From the NCBI GenBank assembly GCA_963971225.1, contig OZ020267.1, positions 112,478,936-112,542,935 of the forward strand: a DNA stretch of 64,000 nucleotides. Direction: 5' to 3'. Position numbers and translations under genes: made by a program. The notes beneath the pieces were generated by a model that had not been told where the DNA came from, made no database searches, and worked only from the letters and a program-made list of their open reading frames with translations. This stretch comes from Melieria omissa (taxonomy: Eukaryota; Arthropoda; Insecta; Diptera; Ulidiidae). The stretch's first letter is position 1, and every line of letters starts with the position of its first letter. Positions 48,531 to 59,404 of this stretch are shown one piece after another.

Positions 48531-48839
48531 ATTTTGTATGCAAAACTTATCCAAGTTCTGAACCACTCAAGTTTTAAATCACGAGCACACTCAGCGGTGG
48601 AATAACAGATTCAAAGACGGTGTGCAAATAAATAACATAAAAATACTAATACAAAAAAAACAAACAACAACAACATTAATAAATTTTCATACTATAATGA
48701 TAATATAATTATTTCCCAAAAAACTATTATTTTACTCATTCCCATACAAACTATACTGGTTCAAAAATGGGGAACTCAGTTCCTCATTGCACGAGATTAG
48801 GATGTAAAAACCATGCACAGAGTGAAGGTTAACATAGCA

Positions 48840-50020
48840 AATGAGTACGGTACAGTTTGGGGTCTTGTTATGATGATTTTGTGCCTATTCGAAGCCTATT
48901 CAAAGCAATTATTTATTTGAAATCGGCCAAAATCATTGGACAGCCCACTTTGTATACAACCGCAGCTGGATTGTAGCATACAGTTTGTGGTTCTGTTATG
49001 ATGATTTTGTGCTCAGATTCGGGAAATTGCGAAAAGATAGAACCATTGTTAGTCTACTCGATGCAATCATTTGAAATCGGACAAAATTATTGACAGCCCA
49101 CTTTGTATACAACCGTAGTTCCATTGTAAAATAACGCACAGTTTGTACTTTTCTTGTGATGATTTTGTGCTCAGATTCGGAAAGTTGATTAAATGTCAAA
49201 TTTATAACCAATTGCAATCTCTTTGGACCACTGTGTGGTACAACTTTTGACTCAATCGTTGACACAAGCTTTGTATCGTAGATTTTGGATTATACTACAG
49301 TCTTGATTTCAAATTTGAACAGATGAGTATTTTGATTGCCTTTTCAGTGCTTTTGACTTTGTTTTGTTAGAATTAAAATTTTTTAAAATCTGTATCCAAT
49401 CAAATTGCTCACAAAAAATGCATTAGACAGCACACAACATTGACACTGCTTCCTGCTACTTTAATAATTTGAAAGTTTAAAGATTTCAATTTCAATTTAT
49501 TCAGTCTAATTGTGACAAAAAACCTTACAGACTTAGAAAAAAAATACAACACCATAAGAAATATTCGATGCAAACATATAAAATCGGCCAAAATCATTGA
49601 CAGCCCACTTTGCATACAACCGTAGTTTCATTGTAAAATAAGTTCAGTGTTTGAGGTTTCGTTGTGATGATTTTGACCAACTGCTGACACAACCTTTGTA
49701 TCGCAGATTGTAGATTTATGATACAGTCTTGATATCATTTTTAAGATCTGAACAGATGAATATTTTCATTTCCTTTTCAATGCTTTTGACTTTATTTTGT
49801 ATGAATTTAAACTCCAAAAAATTACAAAAATTGAACATTAATTAATCAGAACATTTAAATATTTCAATTTTAATTTATTCAGTCTAATTGTGACAAAAAA
49901 CCTTACAGACTTAGAAACAAAAATACAACACCATAAGAATTATTTGATGCAACCATTTTTAATCGGCCAAAATCATCGACAGCCCACTTTGCATAGAACC
50001 TCAGCTCAATTGTAAAATAA
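48840..50020. repeat. Tandem array with nested periods (about 151 and 376 bp)
   Basis: The motif AATCGGCCAAAATCATTGAC followed by AGCCCACTTTG recurs near 48922, 49073, 49582 and 49958. A second motif, CAGTCTAATTGTGACAAAAA, recurs near 49502 and 49880, giving a period of about 376 bp for the larger unit. The first two units are about 151 bp apart. A third motif, TGATGATTTTGTGCTCAGAT, marks the shorter units. No coding capacity. Confidence 0.85.
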
Positions 50021-52388
50021 TTAAAATCTTACTTGACCCCTCTGCCCATGTCCAAGTTGTGATTCTGTCAGCGCGCTTCCCGCCTACGCTGGCGCAAACC
50101 GCTCGCGTGTGAGTGGTTAATAATGGCAATTAATGTGCTCCACCTCACTCACTCACTTGTCAGCCTGAAATGAACTCTTCATTGTGCATGTGTGTGCCTC
50201 GTGCTCGCCATAACATTCTTATGGCCACAGCCAACTGTCCGCCACTCAACTCCTCTCTCCAAACAATCAGCCAGCCGACCCTGCGAGCCACTCGTAAAGC
50301 GGCGCCGACATTGGCCCAGTGACAGTGTCTGGCGTCTGTTTGCATGCGCGCCTCACCGGTCGGTGTCTCTACTCATTTTTCGCGCGCCCCATCATAAACT
50401 CGCTTCGACGTTGCGTGTGTGCGTGCTGCCGGTCGTGTGTGTGTGTGTGTGTGCGTTTTGAGGCAGCTCTCAAGTTGCCAAATCGATTGGCACCTTTGTT
50501 GGTCATTTGCTGTCTGTCTGCTCGGCACGTTCTTTGGCGCACGTGCCTATGCCTATGTATGTATGTATGTGTGTGTGTGTAAGTTTATGTGTATTGCGCA
50601 GTGCGTCCTGCGGTCTTTGTTACTACGATTTGCTAATCGAATATTATCCACTTGATGGCTTCAATTTCCGGTGTGGCCAGTGTTGTTGGGGCCATAATCT
50701 GCTTCACTTCTGATGGCGTTGGGCATGTAAATTTTTTCTGTGTGTGCCTTGTGTGGGCGAGAAAATTTGTGTGCTACGAGCAAAACTTTTATTGCGGATG
50801 TTGTAAAATTATGCTGTATGAAGTGTAGTTGTAAAAATGTTTAACTGCACTTTTAGTGCTGAATTTTATTTATTTTTTGTTGGTTTGCTTGTAGCTGTTT
50901 TTGTGGAGAAAAGGCATCGATAGCGTGATTGGGAATAGGGAACATTAAATTATTTATGGACGAAATAGTTTGTGGATGGGTTTATAGATATGGAAGTAGG
51001 AAGTAATTTTTATTTTGATGAATGAAAAATGTTACTAACCAATCAGTATAAAAGTCCATATATGATTCAAATAAGACTTTATTCAAACTCTCAATGGATA
51101 AGTTACCCATTACATAACTAATGAATAAATCAATAATTTTGCAAGCTTTTTTTCAGTTGGCACTAAACCGTTGTTAGCAGCTTAAATAACCAATTATTTT
51201 TTCAATTAATTCAACTCAATTCAGTTAAATTCTTCAATCAATTCAATTAAATTAAATTCAATTCAATTTTTCAATCAAATCTTTGTTCTCTTTTCCTTTC
51301 TACGCTTCGAAGAAGCATTCAAAAATTATAAAATGTTTGCTAAAAATTAAACATAAATAACGCTTCTTCCTAATTTTTTTTATTTTTATTTTATTAGTAT
51401 AACAAAAAAATATTATTCGACAAGAACAAAAAATTGCTATAATTTTCCACGTATTTTGGCATCCAATTTTTAACTTGTTTTCCCCTTCAGCATTCGCCCC
51501 CCGAACACAAACACATAAAACCCCATTCTTCATTCCCAGTGATGGCTGCTAATTTAACAAGCCAACAGCATCAACAACAAAAACAACAACAAAAGCAGCT
51601 GCAGCAGCAGTAGCAGAAAAATTGAAACCATAAATTTACGCGCATTTAAATTTGAATCGAATGAGTCGAACGTCTGCTGCACGTACAACGCGCCAGGACG
51701 CGAAATGAATGAACGTGCGGCAGCCGTTTGTGGTGGCGTTGCCTCTCTTCCTCCCCAAATTTTTTTTTAGAAATAACTGAGCACAGTCTGTCTACTCCAT
51801 CAACCCGCAGAGCGTATGACTGACTAACCGACTAGCTGACTTACTAACTGTTTGCTCAGCTGCCTGCCGTTGTGTGTGTGTGTATGTGTGTGCACGCAAT
51901 ATGTGAATGTACGTGTGAGTTGGTGCGAGTGTTTGTGGTTTAAAATTAAATTTTACAAAAAAAAGTTGGCTTTTCCACTGACATTTGTCAAGTGGCAATG
52001 ATGCCAATGTAACATATTAAATTGCACTTGTTGTTGTTGTTTTTGTTATAATATTTGGCTTTCATGTGGTAGATTTATGTGAACGCATTTTGCACACTTC
52101 AAACGTGCATAAATTTCTGGGGGAAAATTTCATTTCAGTTCGTTTTAATTAATTTCATTTATTTGATTTGGCTTTTTGGATGTTTTTGAATTTTTTATAT
52201 TTTTTTTTTGTTTTTTGTTTTAAGTTTTTGCTTATAAATGAGCTGTTTTTCATAATATTTATCAAAGTTGCGTTGGTTTAATGTGATAATTATGCAATGA
52301 AATTTTCAATTTGTGAATAGTGAGAATGGGAAAATGTTTTAATATGTGGCCACTTGAATATTTTAGGATATAGTGATATATGCAACGA
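50021..52388. other. Noncoding DNA with TG microsatellites
   Basis: GC-balanced 50040-50560, with (TG)n at 50434-50454 and (ATGT)n/(TG)n at about 50553-50582, which create Cys/Val-rich false frames. CAA/CAG repeats lie near 51570-51612. 51100-51300 is rich in AATTCAATT motifs. No exon is supported. Confidence 0.45.
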
Positions 52389-53509
52389 CTAGCAAATACC
52401 TGCATAACAGGATGTCTCAGGACGACTCCAACTGCAGCCCTTAATGTTATATTGGGGGCGATGCCGCTGGAACTCTAAGTGCAAATGGCTGCAATAGCCA
52501 GCACTCACAGACTGGTGTAAAGTGAATTTATACCGAAGGATACAGAGGCAATCGGTCACTTATCTCTGCTGAGGGACAGGAGGCGAGATGGAGGCTTTTG
52601 AATGCCTCTTGATCTGAGGCCTCAGAAGCAGCTCTTCAGAAGGAGGTACAAAACGTACATACCGCACAGGAAGGACCGACGTGTGATGATATTGTATGGT
52701 CCACTGATGGGTCCAAGATGGAAGAAGGAACAGGAGCGGCAATTTATAGCTCTAGCTCCCAACTTTCAGTCAGTCTTGGGGAAAAGGCCACAGTCTTCCA
52801 GGCTGAGGTCTATGCCATTAATGATTGTGGCAGGACAATTCTAGCACTTAACTTCAAAAGGAAGAGGATATTCATAATGTCTGACACTCAAGCTGCAATC
52901 AAAGCTCTGAACTCGACGACATTTGACTCTAAACTGGTCTGGGAGACAGTAGATGTCCTCCAAGACCTTTCCAAGGACAACCAAGTGATAATACACTACG
53001 TACCGGCGCACTGTGGACACGATGGTAATGAGGAGGCGGACAGATTGGCAAAGGAGGGGGCGGCCAGACGACCCTACGGACCTGAACCAATGATAAGTGT
53101 TGGCAAGTCTCATTACAGACATTGTGTAAAACAGGAACTTCTAAATCGACCTAACCACAAATGGTCGAACACAGTGGGACAACGCTGTTCCAAGCTTTTG
53201 TTTCCAGTTTACTCTGCAAAGAAATCGAATTACCTTTTGGAGCTAAGCCGAGCAGAGATTAGATTCATGACGGGGATCCTAAACGAACACTGTCTGCTAA
53301 ATATGCATAGAGCGCGACTGGGAATCACGGACAACGAACTATGCTGATTTTGTATGGAAGACGAGGAGACGGAATGTCCCGCCCTCATACACGCCAGAAA
53401 GCGGGTACTGGGAAGGGAACTGGTACAGACAAAAGATCTGTCTGAATTTGATCTAAGGAAAATAAAGGAGTTCCTGGATAACATCGGAGGATACGAACTC
53501 CTCCAGTAA
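52389..53509 (+). pseudogene. RT thumb, RNase H and C-terminal segment of the LINE
   Basis: The frame from 52389 carries stops after GAMPLEL (about 52477) and at two later points, then a frameshift before the RNase H domain. The four acidic residues there are kept: D in WSTDGSKMEE, E in VFQAEVYAIN, D in IMSDTQAAIKA and D in NEEADRLAKEG; the HY/VPAHCGHDGN loop replaces the usual PGH. RFMTGILNEHCLLNMHRARL follows (NEH instead of TGH). One in-frame TGA lies after NELC at about 53344, and the tail FCMEDEETECP...LDNIGGYELLQ ends at TAA 53507-53509. Loss of the GH and Cys/His pattern suggests an older or divergent lineage. Confidence 0.87.
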
Positions 53510-53598
53510 GGTAAAGGGACGTGACACAATAGTTCAACACTGGACGCAGTGTCTCGGGCAGGTGGTGCTCGACTCCTGCTACCCAATCTTAATCTTAT
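52389..53598 (+). mobile_element. Non-LTR retrotransposon fragment, RNase H type
   Basis: A 5'-truncated plus-strand LINE about 1.2 kb long. It begins in the RT thumb (RLANTCITGCLRTTPTAAL), passes through RNase H and a C-terminal segment, and ends with a 3' UTR whose last part, CCCAATCTTAATCTTATATA, contains a doubled AATCTT unit. The flanks both carry ATATA-like sequence, so no unique target duplication can be read. Confidence 0.88.
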
Positions 53599-53913
53599 AT
53601 AAATTTTTTTTAATTTTGAAAACATTTAAAACATGGAAAATTAGAAAGACAAGACTTTGCAGGCATTTTCCTAAAAATATTTTTTTATTACTCTTGTTTC
53701 TTGTTAAACAAGTAGCTGGAGCTAGCTTTGAACTGTGAAAGCAAGGTTTGAGAAAAAATTTAAACAAAAAACATTATTTAGTCATTTACAAATACTTTAG
53801 TACATAAACAATTTTTAATTTATTAAGTCAATATTTAGTCCTTTACCATGTTAGAGGATGTAGAAGAAAGCTTTAAATTGAAAAAATTTAACCTCGTTCG
53901 TAAACTTTTATAA
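53599..53913. other. Noncoding AT-rich DNA
   Basis: Nothing recognised between the LINE and the solo LTR. Confidence 0.4.
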
Positions 53914-54333
53914 ATATTGTTACGAAAATAACTTCTCTAAGTTCGTATCTGGATTGTGCTTGAAAAGAAAACCACTTCAATTACTCAACGCAAACCGCAT
54001 TCCACAACCAGCAATCACTTTATTTACAAATCTACACTTTGGTTATCTTTACACTACTACTATTGCATGTCTCCCCTTTGCTGCTCAAATCAGACTCGTC
54101 TCTGCGCTGCACATTGCTGCCTTTTATACCTGTCTGGTTATCGCGCTGACTGTTCTCGCACATTCCAATTAAACAATGCTCGACCATTCCCGCACAGCCC
54201 ATCACCTTCGCGAACCATCCTTGCCATATCGGAATTATAGCAAGTTTGCCATACTCTAAAGTGCGTGCCTAAAAGTATGCTCGTAAAAGCATTCACGCAT
54301 AGCACAGCAACAGAGCGCCTCATCGTTACAATA
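53914..54333. mobile_element. Solo LTR, copy 3, with split ATAT target duplication
   Basis: LTR 53918-54330 (413 bp) starts TGTTACGAAAATAAC and ends CATCGTTACA, and is similar along its length to copies at 4823 and 16858. The left flank is ATAT (53914-53917). On the right, ATA (54331-54333) is followed by a mariner and then by T at 54894; with the mariner and one TA discounted, the right flank also reads ATAT. This gives an exact 4-bp duplication, typical of many Ty3/Gypsy elements. No internal genes are present. Confidence 0.88.
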
Positions 54334-54893
54334 CGAGGGCGGGTCAATAAGTCCGTGACTTTTTGAATGAAACACAGGTTTTTAGATAAAAAGTTATTTT
54401 ATTTTTCAACGTAGTCTCCTTTGAGATCTATACACTTAGCCCAACGTTTCTCCAGTTTTTTTATCCCTTCCGAAAAATATGATTTGTCGGGGTTTCAAAA
54501 CAGGCATTTGTTTGAGAGATGACTTCGTCATTGGAGGCAAATCTCTTTCCGCCGAGCCATTTCTTCAAGTTTGGGAACAAGAAATAGTCACTTGGGGCTA
54601 GATCGAGTGAATAGGCGGGATGAGGGAGCAATTCGTAGCCCAATTCATGGATTTTTGCCATGGAAACTGCACATGTGTGCACCCGTGCACACGAAATTCA
54701 CTTTTTTCCATTTTCTTCTCAGTCAACGCGGTAGTCTGATATTAACGGCTGTCAAAAACAAACTAAATGTCGCAGCTTGTTCAATTTTTGACAAGAGTCA
54801 ACTGACAGATGACTGTTGACGGGAGCAGTGTTGCCATTTCAATTAAGAGGCGGGAAATTCAAAAAGTCACGGACTTATTGACCCGCCCTCGTA
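54332..54893 (-). mobile_element. Mariner element, internally deleted, 558 bp
   Basis: Element 54334-54891 has perfect inverted termini of 34 bp (tip CGAGGGCGGGTCAATAAGTC) and TA duplications at 54332-54333 and 54892-54893. The minus strand carries the transposase C-terminus; the N-terminal and middle parts are deleted. Perfect termini suggest recent mobilisation, probably in trans by a complete relative. It inserted into the target duplication of the solo LTR to its left. Confidence 0.93.
54399..54682 (-). pseudogene. Mariner transposase C-terminal remnant
   Basis: The minus strand encodes VSMAKIHELGYELLPHPAYS, then LDLAPSDYFLFPNLKKW with the third catalytic Asp of the mariner DD34D triad (in PSDYF), and GGKRFASNDEVISQTNACFE. 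A frameshift near 54470 precedes the final IKKLEKRWAKCIDLKGDYVE, ending with TAA at 54399-54401. The first two Asp are absent through the internal deletion, so it cannot catalyse transposition. It differs clearly from the mariner at 35878-37406. Confidence 0.88.
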
Positions 54894-54894
54894 T

Positions 54895-56219
54895 CTTCAA
54901 ACTAAATACTCACATCTATCTATCAATATTCTTAAATACATAATTGAAGCTAGAAATGTATTTCACAAAATTTCCTACACACAAATTTTCAAACTAATAA
55001 CCTTTCCACTTATACACAAAATTTGAACTTTGACTTACAAGCTTTTCTTTTGCACTTATTACAATGTTAATTCTCCATATCTGTTTTAAAAACTGAGGAT
55101 CACTTTATCTATGCATGGAGAATTAGTTCAAACTATCATTACCTACATTTTACAGATTAAAAAAAAATTGCTATATATATAGATATCTTTTTGAATAGCA
55201 GACAAATGCAAATAATACGAAAATATTATTTCATCTCAGTATTAAAAAAATTATTTGTATCATATAATATTTCTCCAAAATCTTCTTCACTGCTACCACT
55301 GCTACCATAAATTACACTGCACATTCACACGTTCTTGAGTTGTGGCAAAAATCAACTCAGTACAAATATAAATGGCACAGATACGAGTATCACAAGCACT
55401 GCAGTTGAGTGCTTTTGCTTGCCAGCCAGAAATTTTGCCATCTTTTTTATGCACTTAAATATGTTTTTATGTGCTTTCTGCAGTTCTCAAATATATATGT
55501 TGTTGTTTCCATTCAGCAAAACAACCAAGTATGCAGCACGTCATTACCAAACACTGTAGACACACACACACACACAAAGTACTCATAGTGTCCGCAATAT
55601 GCAGCCACAAATATTCACACTCGACAGTCGGCCGATAATAAAATTCAATTTATGAAAAATTCGAATATATGTTAGTGGCAAAGAAATGCAAAAGTCATGT
55701 TGCAGTCGTTTAACTATGTGAAATTACAGTCTTTTAACTATGAAGAATATTTTTGTGGCTAAAAATTCTACAATATGCGCTGCAGTAAACCAACGACCAT
55801 AGGCTGTGAAGTGGAAATTATAGTCTGTGCTGAGCAGCGAGATAAAGCCGACAAATGCCTTCAAATGGTTTGTGTATACAGTGGGTCAAGTTGTTAAAAT
55901 GACTTGGAAAATGACAAAATGTTTTTAAACAAAACATGACAATATTTGTCTTCGTCATCATGTCGCCATTTGAATTATGAGCACGAGAAAACTGTTCTTG
56001 GTTTGATGTAAAAAGCTGAACTACCAGCGGTAACAATACCTCTGATTACTTGTACGAAACAGCGTTAAGGCTTTGGTGAACAAGTTGTTGGATATGGTAG
56101 ATAAAGATTGACTAAAGTAGGTAAAGATTGAGTTAGTGAAAATCTGTAAAAGTTTATTTTGACTAGTTGTGATTCCTTTTTTGGTTATTGTATTAGATTT
56201 GGCAATTAAGCTTCAGTAA
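54895..56219. other. Noncoding DNA
   Basis: No gene recognised. A short (CA)n run at 55560-55576. Confidence 0.45.
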
Positions 56220-56261
56220 AATTTTAGTACAGAACTGAGAGAGGAAGAAGAATGCAGTTTC

Positions 56262-56580
56262 GATTGCAAGAGATAAGTAGAGAAATACAACGAGAATGTT
56301 ATTCAATACGGGAGACAAACAAGGTCGGTTTGGAAAATATTGTTTTTCTCTTAAAAGTAGAAAAGTGCAGGAAAAAGAGTGTTCCATACGAAATTCAGAT
56401 AACGATGGGTTGAAAAAGATGGTCTTCACATTAGAAGTGGAGATGATTATCAAAAAGTGTGTGTAATACGGAATTTAAATAACTAACTACATGGAAAATG
56501 TCTCCCTCAAATTGATCAAGTAGAGATCAAGTAAGGAATGAATTTATATCAAGTCCAGAGAAAATGATACTGAATAAGTT
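56262..56580. repeat. Degenerate tandem repeat, period about 80 bp
   Basis: Four units near 56268, 56356, 56434 and 56515 share AAGTAGAGA-like starts and a middle TGTTCAATACGGGAGA/TGTTCCATACGAAATT/TGTAATACGGAATTT motif, followed by GGTTTGGAAAAT-like sequence and CTCTTAAAAG/CACATTAGAAG. Confidence 0.65.
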
Positions 56581-58664
56581 AAGTAGGAACGATTAACGTA
56601 ATCAACACAAGGCAAAATCTTGTGGAGGACCTATGCTCCAGAGAGGAGTGAACAAAGAACAAGGAAAAAAAGTAGGAACAACAGCAGAGACTGAACTTCG
56701 ACTCGAAGGCCAAAATGGCTCATTATAAAAACCTCTTGCTCTTCTTCTCTCGAGCTAAGCAACAATTTCAATCCAGAGTAAATCAGTCCGATCTCTTAAC
56801 GAAAGAGAGCTGATACGAAATTTAGACTTTCGTCATGTTAGCCATATGCCACAGAAATTTTGACCCCAGGGTATGCAGCCAGGTTTCCTCCAAAGCTAAA
56901 CAGTGGCACAGAGGGATTTGAAGATCGTTTCTAAATCTTCTCCATCTCCTTAGCTTCTGAAGACATCACTAGACTAGAGAAGCCTTGGAAAAGACTTTGA
57001 TGAGCATGAATCATGATTTTTAATATGGAAGCTAAAGAATGACTGCAGAGGAAAAGATCGTGTTTCTGTTGGGGAGATCAAGTCAAAAACTTCCTATCAT
57101 TTTTTCATATAAACTGTTAAAATAGGACAGCACAAGTCAGAGACACTTAGGGGAAGATTGTGACATGACGAAATACGGGGTTAAATGTTGTGGTCATTTA
57201 AGTATTGAAGAAACTCCATACAAGTTTATATACTCCTTACTGAGATACTGTAAAAAATGTCAGTTTGAAAAAGTTATAAATAAAAAGTTTATAGTTAGAA
57301 ATGTGGGTTCGCTGGTCCAATCATCAGCCAACTTTTTCGAATTCGAAATTCAAAAAATCGGTATAAAAGTTAGAGTACATATTGCAGGTGTTTCAACTAG
57401 AAACTGTTTCTCATATGGGTGTGGTATCACTTGTAAGTAGGGTTGCCATATAATAAAAATTTATGAAACATGGAATATTTTATTGTAATATCAACCAAAG
57501 TATTTCATTACTTTGGGCACAATTATGGTGAAAAATGGATAAGACATGTCCACACTTAATCACTTGTTGAAATAATAATAAAAAATAATAATATTAATAA
57601 ATAAATAATCAATTTTGTTGCTATTTTTTTGGTTGAAATTTACTTATTGTGGTTTTTAAGAGGAAAGATAGAAATTATGGAGAAAAATAGAGAGTCCGCC
57701 CATACAAAAATTGATGCGAGATGTGAATGTGACATGCTCTCCCAATTCGTTTCAAACCACATTAAATTCTTACTTAATGTCAACTTTGATACATATCTGT
57801 TCATAACCTAACGAACCTAACCCTAACCCAGTCTAGTTAATATTTTTTCACAAACGTTCTTACCAAACAAACTAACCAAACTTGTATTCTAAGTTTGAAA
57901 CTCTGTAGAATTTCATTTCATGTGTTTTGTGGTCAGAAATCTTAAAAAAAAATATAATTAATTTAACGCTGATGAGCAGCTCTGCAGTTGCCGTAGTGAT
58001 TAATCAGCTCAGCTCATGGAAACAAACAAACCGAATGCATGCAAACTAAATAATCTGGTTACGTGTGCAGTAATCGCTTTCATTCATCATTTCTAGATGG
58101 ATGACTGGCTGACTGCTGTTTGGTCCAGCCAAGCACGGACAGAGCTTTGTTGCGTATTATGCAAACGTTGCACGCAGCTTGTTTCTAGTGCAACAACAAA
58201 TACAGCTCGCCGTGTGGAGCAGTGGAGAATGTTGCAGAGTGGCAAATAAACGCTTGTTGCATGTTGTTTGCATGTTGCATCCTTTGCATTGCCACTGCGA
58301 TATCTTTGCGCTGCATCACTTTGGGTTTTTTTACTGCAGCGCTGTAAAGCATTTTTTTAGCTACTCACATGACTACGTTTGCTGCTGCTTGCAAATGTCA
58401 TTGCGAGCGGAATAGTCGGGCAAACGTAGAAACGGGCAAATGTGGTGTAAAACGGAAATGCAAATTTTAAGTGCAAATGTTAAATGCTTCCGCAGTTGCT
58501 GGAGGTGAGCTCACAACGGACTGCACAACGTTGCTCAGTCGTCGAATGTGCAGATGGGACGAGTGTAAAAAAATTATAAATAAACAAATAAATATTGTAC
58601 GAACGTGTGTGCAGGCAAACAAGAAGGTGAGATGTTAAACATTTTCTATGTTTCTTCATACAAT
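56581..58664. other. Noncoding DNA
   Basis: No gene recognised. A 91-codon plus-strand frame at 57165-57440 lacks any familiar motif. Confidence 0.45.
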
Positions 58665-58850
58665 TTGTGAAGCAATATATGTATGTGCAATATTTTTGTT
58701 TGTAGTTAGTGAGTCGGGGTGAAAATTCATGGCATCTACTGGGTAAATTTTGTAGATCTATTTGCGAATCTATTTGTAAATAAAACTGAAGGGTCACCAT
58801 ATTTTTAGTGGCATTTGATGAAAGTATTTGAGTTGAATTTCGCTGAACTC
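58665..58850. repeat. Dispersed repeat, copy A
   Basis: About 180 bp similar in the same orientation to 60840-61020, sharing TGCAATATTTTTGTT, GGGTGAAAATTCATKGCATC, ACTGAAGGGTCACCA and AAAGTATTTGAGTT. No terminal structure was recognised. Confidence 0.8.
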
Positions 58851-59328
58851 AGCTTTAGCACAGAAGAAAAGAGTGAAGTTCTGATAGTTTTTGAAGCACT
58901 TTGCATTTATGTGTTTGGATATCGACAAGAAGAAATTTGCTGGCGCCAATTAAATGACTTTTAAAAACAAAAATTTGGTGTTGTTGGGGGCTAAGAAACT
59001 ACTAGGACTGGATACAGGGTCCTTATGGCCCTTTAAGTGAGTAAGTGAGTGTCAAACTTTTAATGTTTCCAAATTTGACTGCAATTCCTGTCTTATTGCA
59101 CTTTTTATATGTGAATAGTCAAATGTGAAACCCACACAGACTCAATTAATTTTCCCTTAAAGCAACCAACAGCCACTTCCAACGCCGTCTACCTCACTTA
59201 GGCAGTAATTTTGTGATTGCTTAAAGTGAATTAACATTTATTACAGCAGTCAGACTTATTTCACATTTTTGCCCCCCAGCTGACTTTAAGCGCTCAGACG
59301 CAGCCACTTGCGATTACAACTAACTCAC
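58851..59328. other. Probable first-intron DNA just downstream of the signal-peptide exon
   Basis: Read on the minus strand this is the sequence after the GTGAGT donor at 59328-59323. No gene seen on either strand. Confidence 0.5.
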
Positions 59329-59329
59329 C
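59323..59329 (-). promoter_or_regulatory. 5' splice donor of the signal-peptide exon
   Basis: Sense sequence AAAAG/GTGAGTTAG matches the metazoan donor consensus at every position from -2 to +6. Confidence 0.65.
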
Positions 59330-59404
59330 TTTTGTGGGTATTTCAGGCGTAGCCGAAGCGGTTAGCAGCAGAAGAGTCCAACTGGCAGCATAAAGGGCTG
59401 CCAT
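59329..59404 (-). CDS. Signal-peptide first exon of an unidentified secreted or membrane protein
   Basis: On the minus strand ATG at 59404-59402 sits in a good fly start context (GCCAAC before ATGG). It encodes 25 residues, MAALYAASWTLLLLT followed by ASATPEIPTK, plus the first base of a Gly/Val-type codon. This is a textbook signal peptide: short n-region, hydrophobic core at residues 4-14, and an A-S-A cleavage motif before TPE. The exon ends AAAAG/GTGAGT, a consensus donor, leaving a phase-1 intron. The protein would enter the secretory pathway; its family cannot be named from the signal peptide. A signal peptide on a small first exon before a very large intron is common in fly adhesion and receptor genes. 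The remaining exons lie to the left, none convincingly in this window. Confidence 0.65.

Larger units (their letters stand above)
46052..48832. mobile_element. TTAA-flanked piggyBac-type element split by a LINE
   Basis: TTAA at 46052-46055 and 48829-48832 flanks an element whose ends are inverted repeats: CCTTCACTCCGTGC on the left, GCACAGAGTGAAGG on the right, one mismatch in 14. Discounting the CR1-like LINE at about 46290-48530, the DNA element is about 530 bp, close to the 517-bp element at 24453-24969. Their tips also agree at 10 of 13 positions when CCTTCGCTGCATG is aligned with CCTTCACTCCGTG. No transposase is visible in the remaining flanks. Confidence 0.8.
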
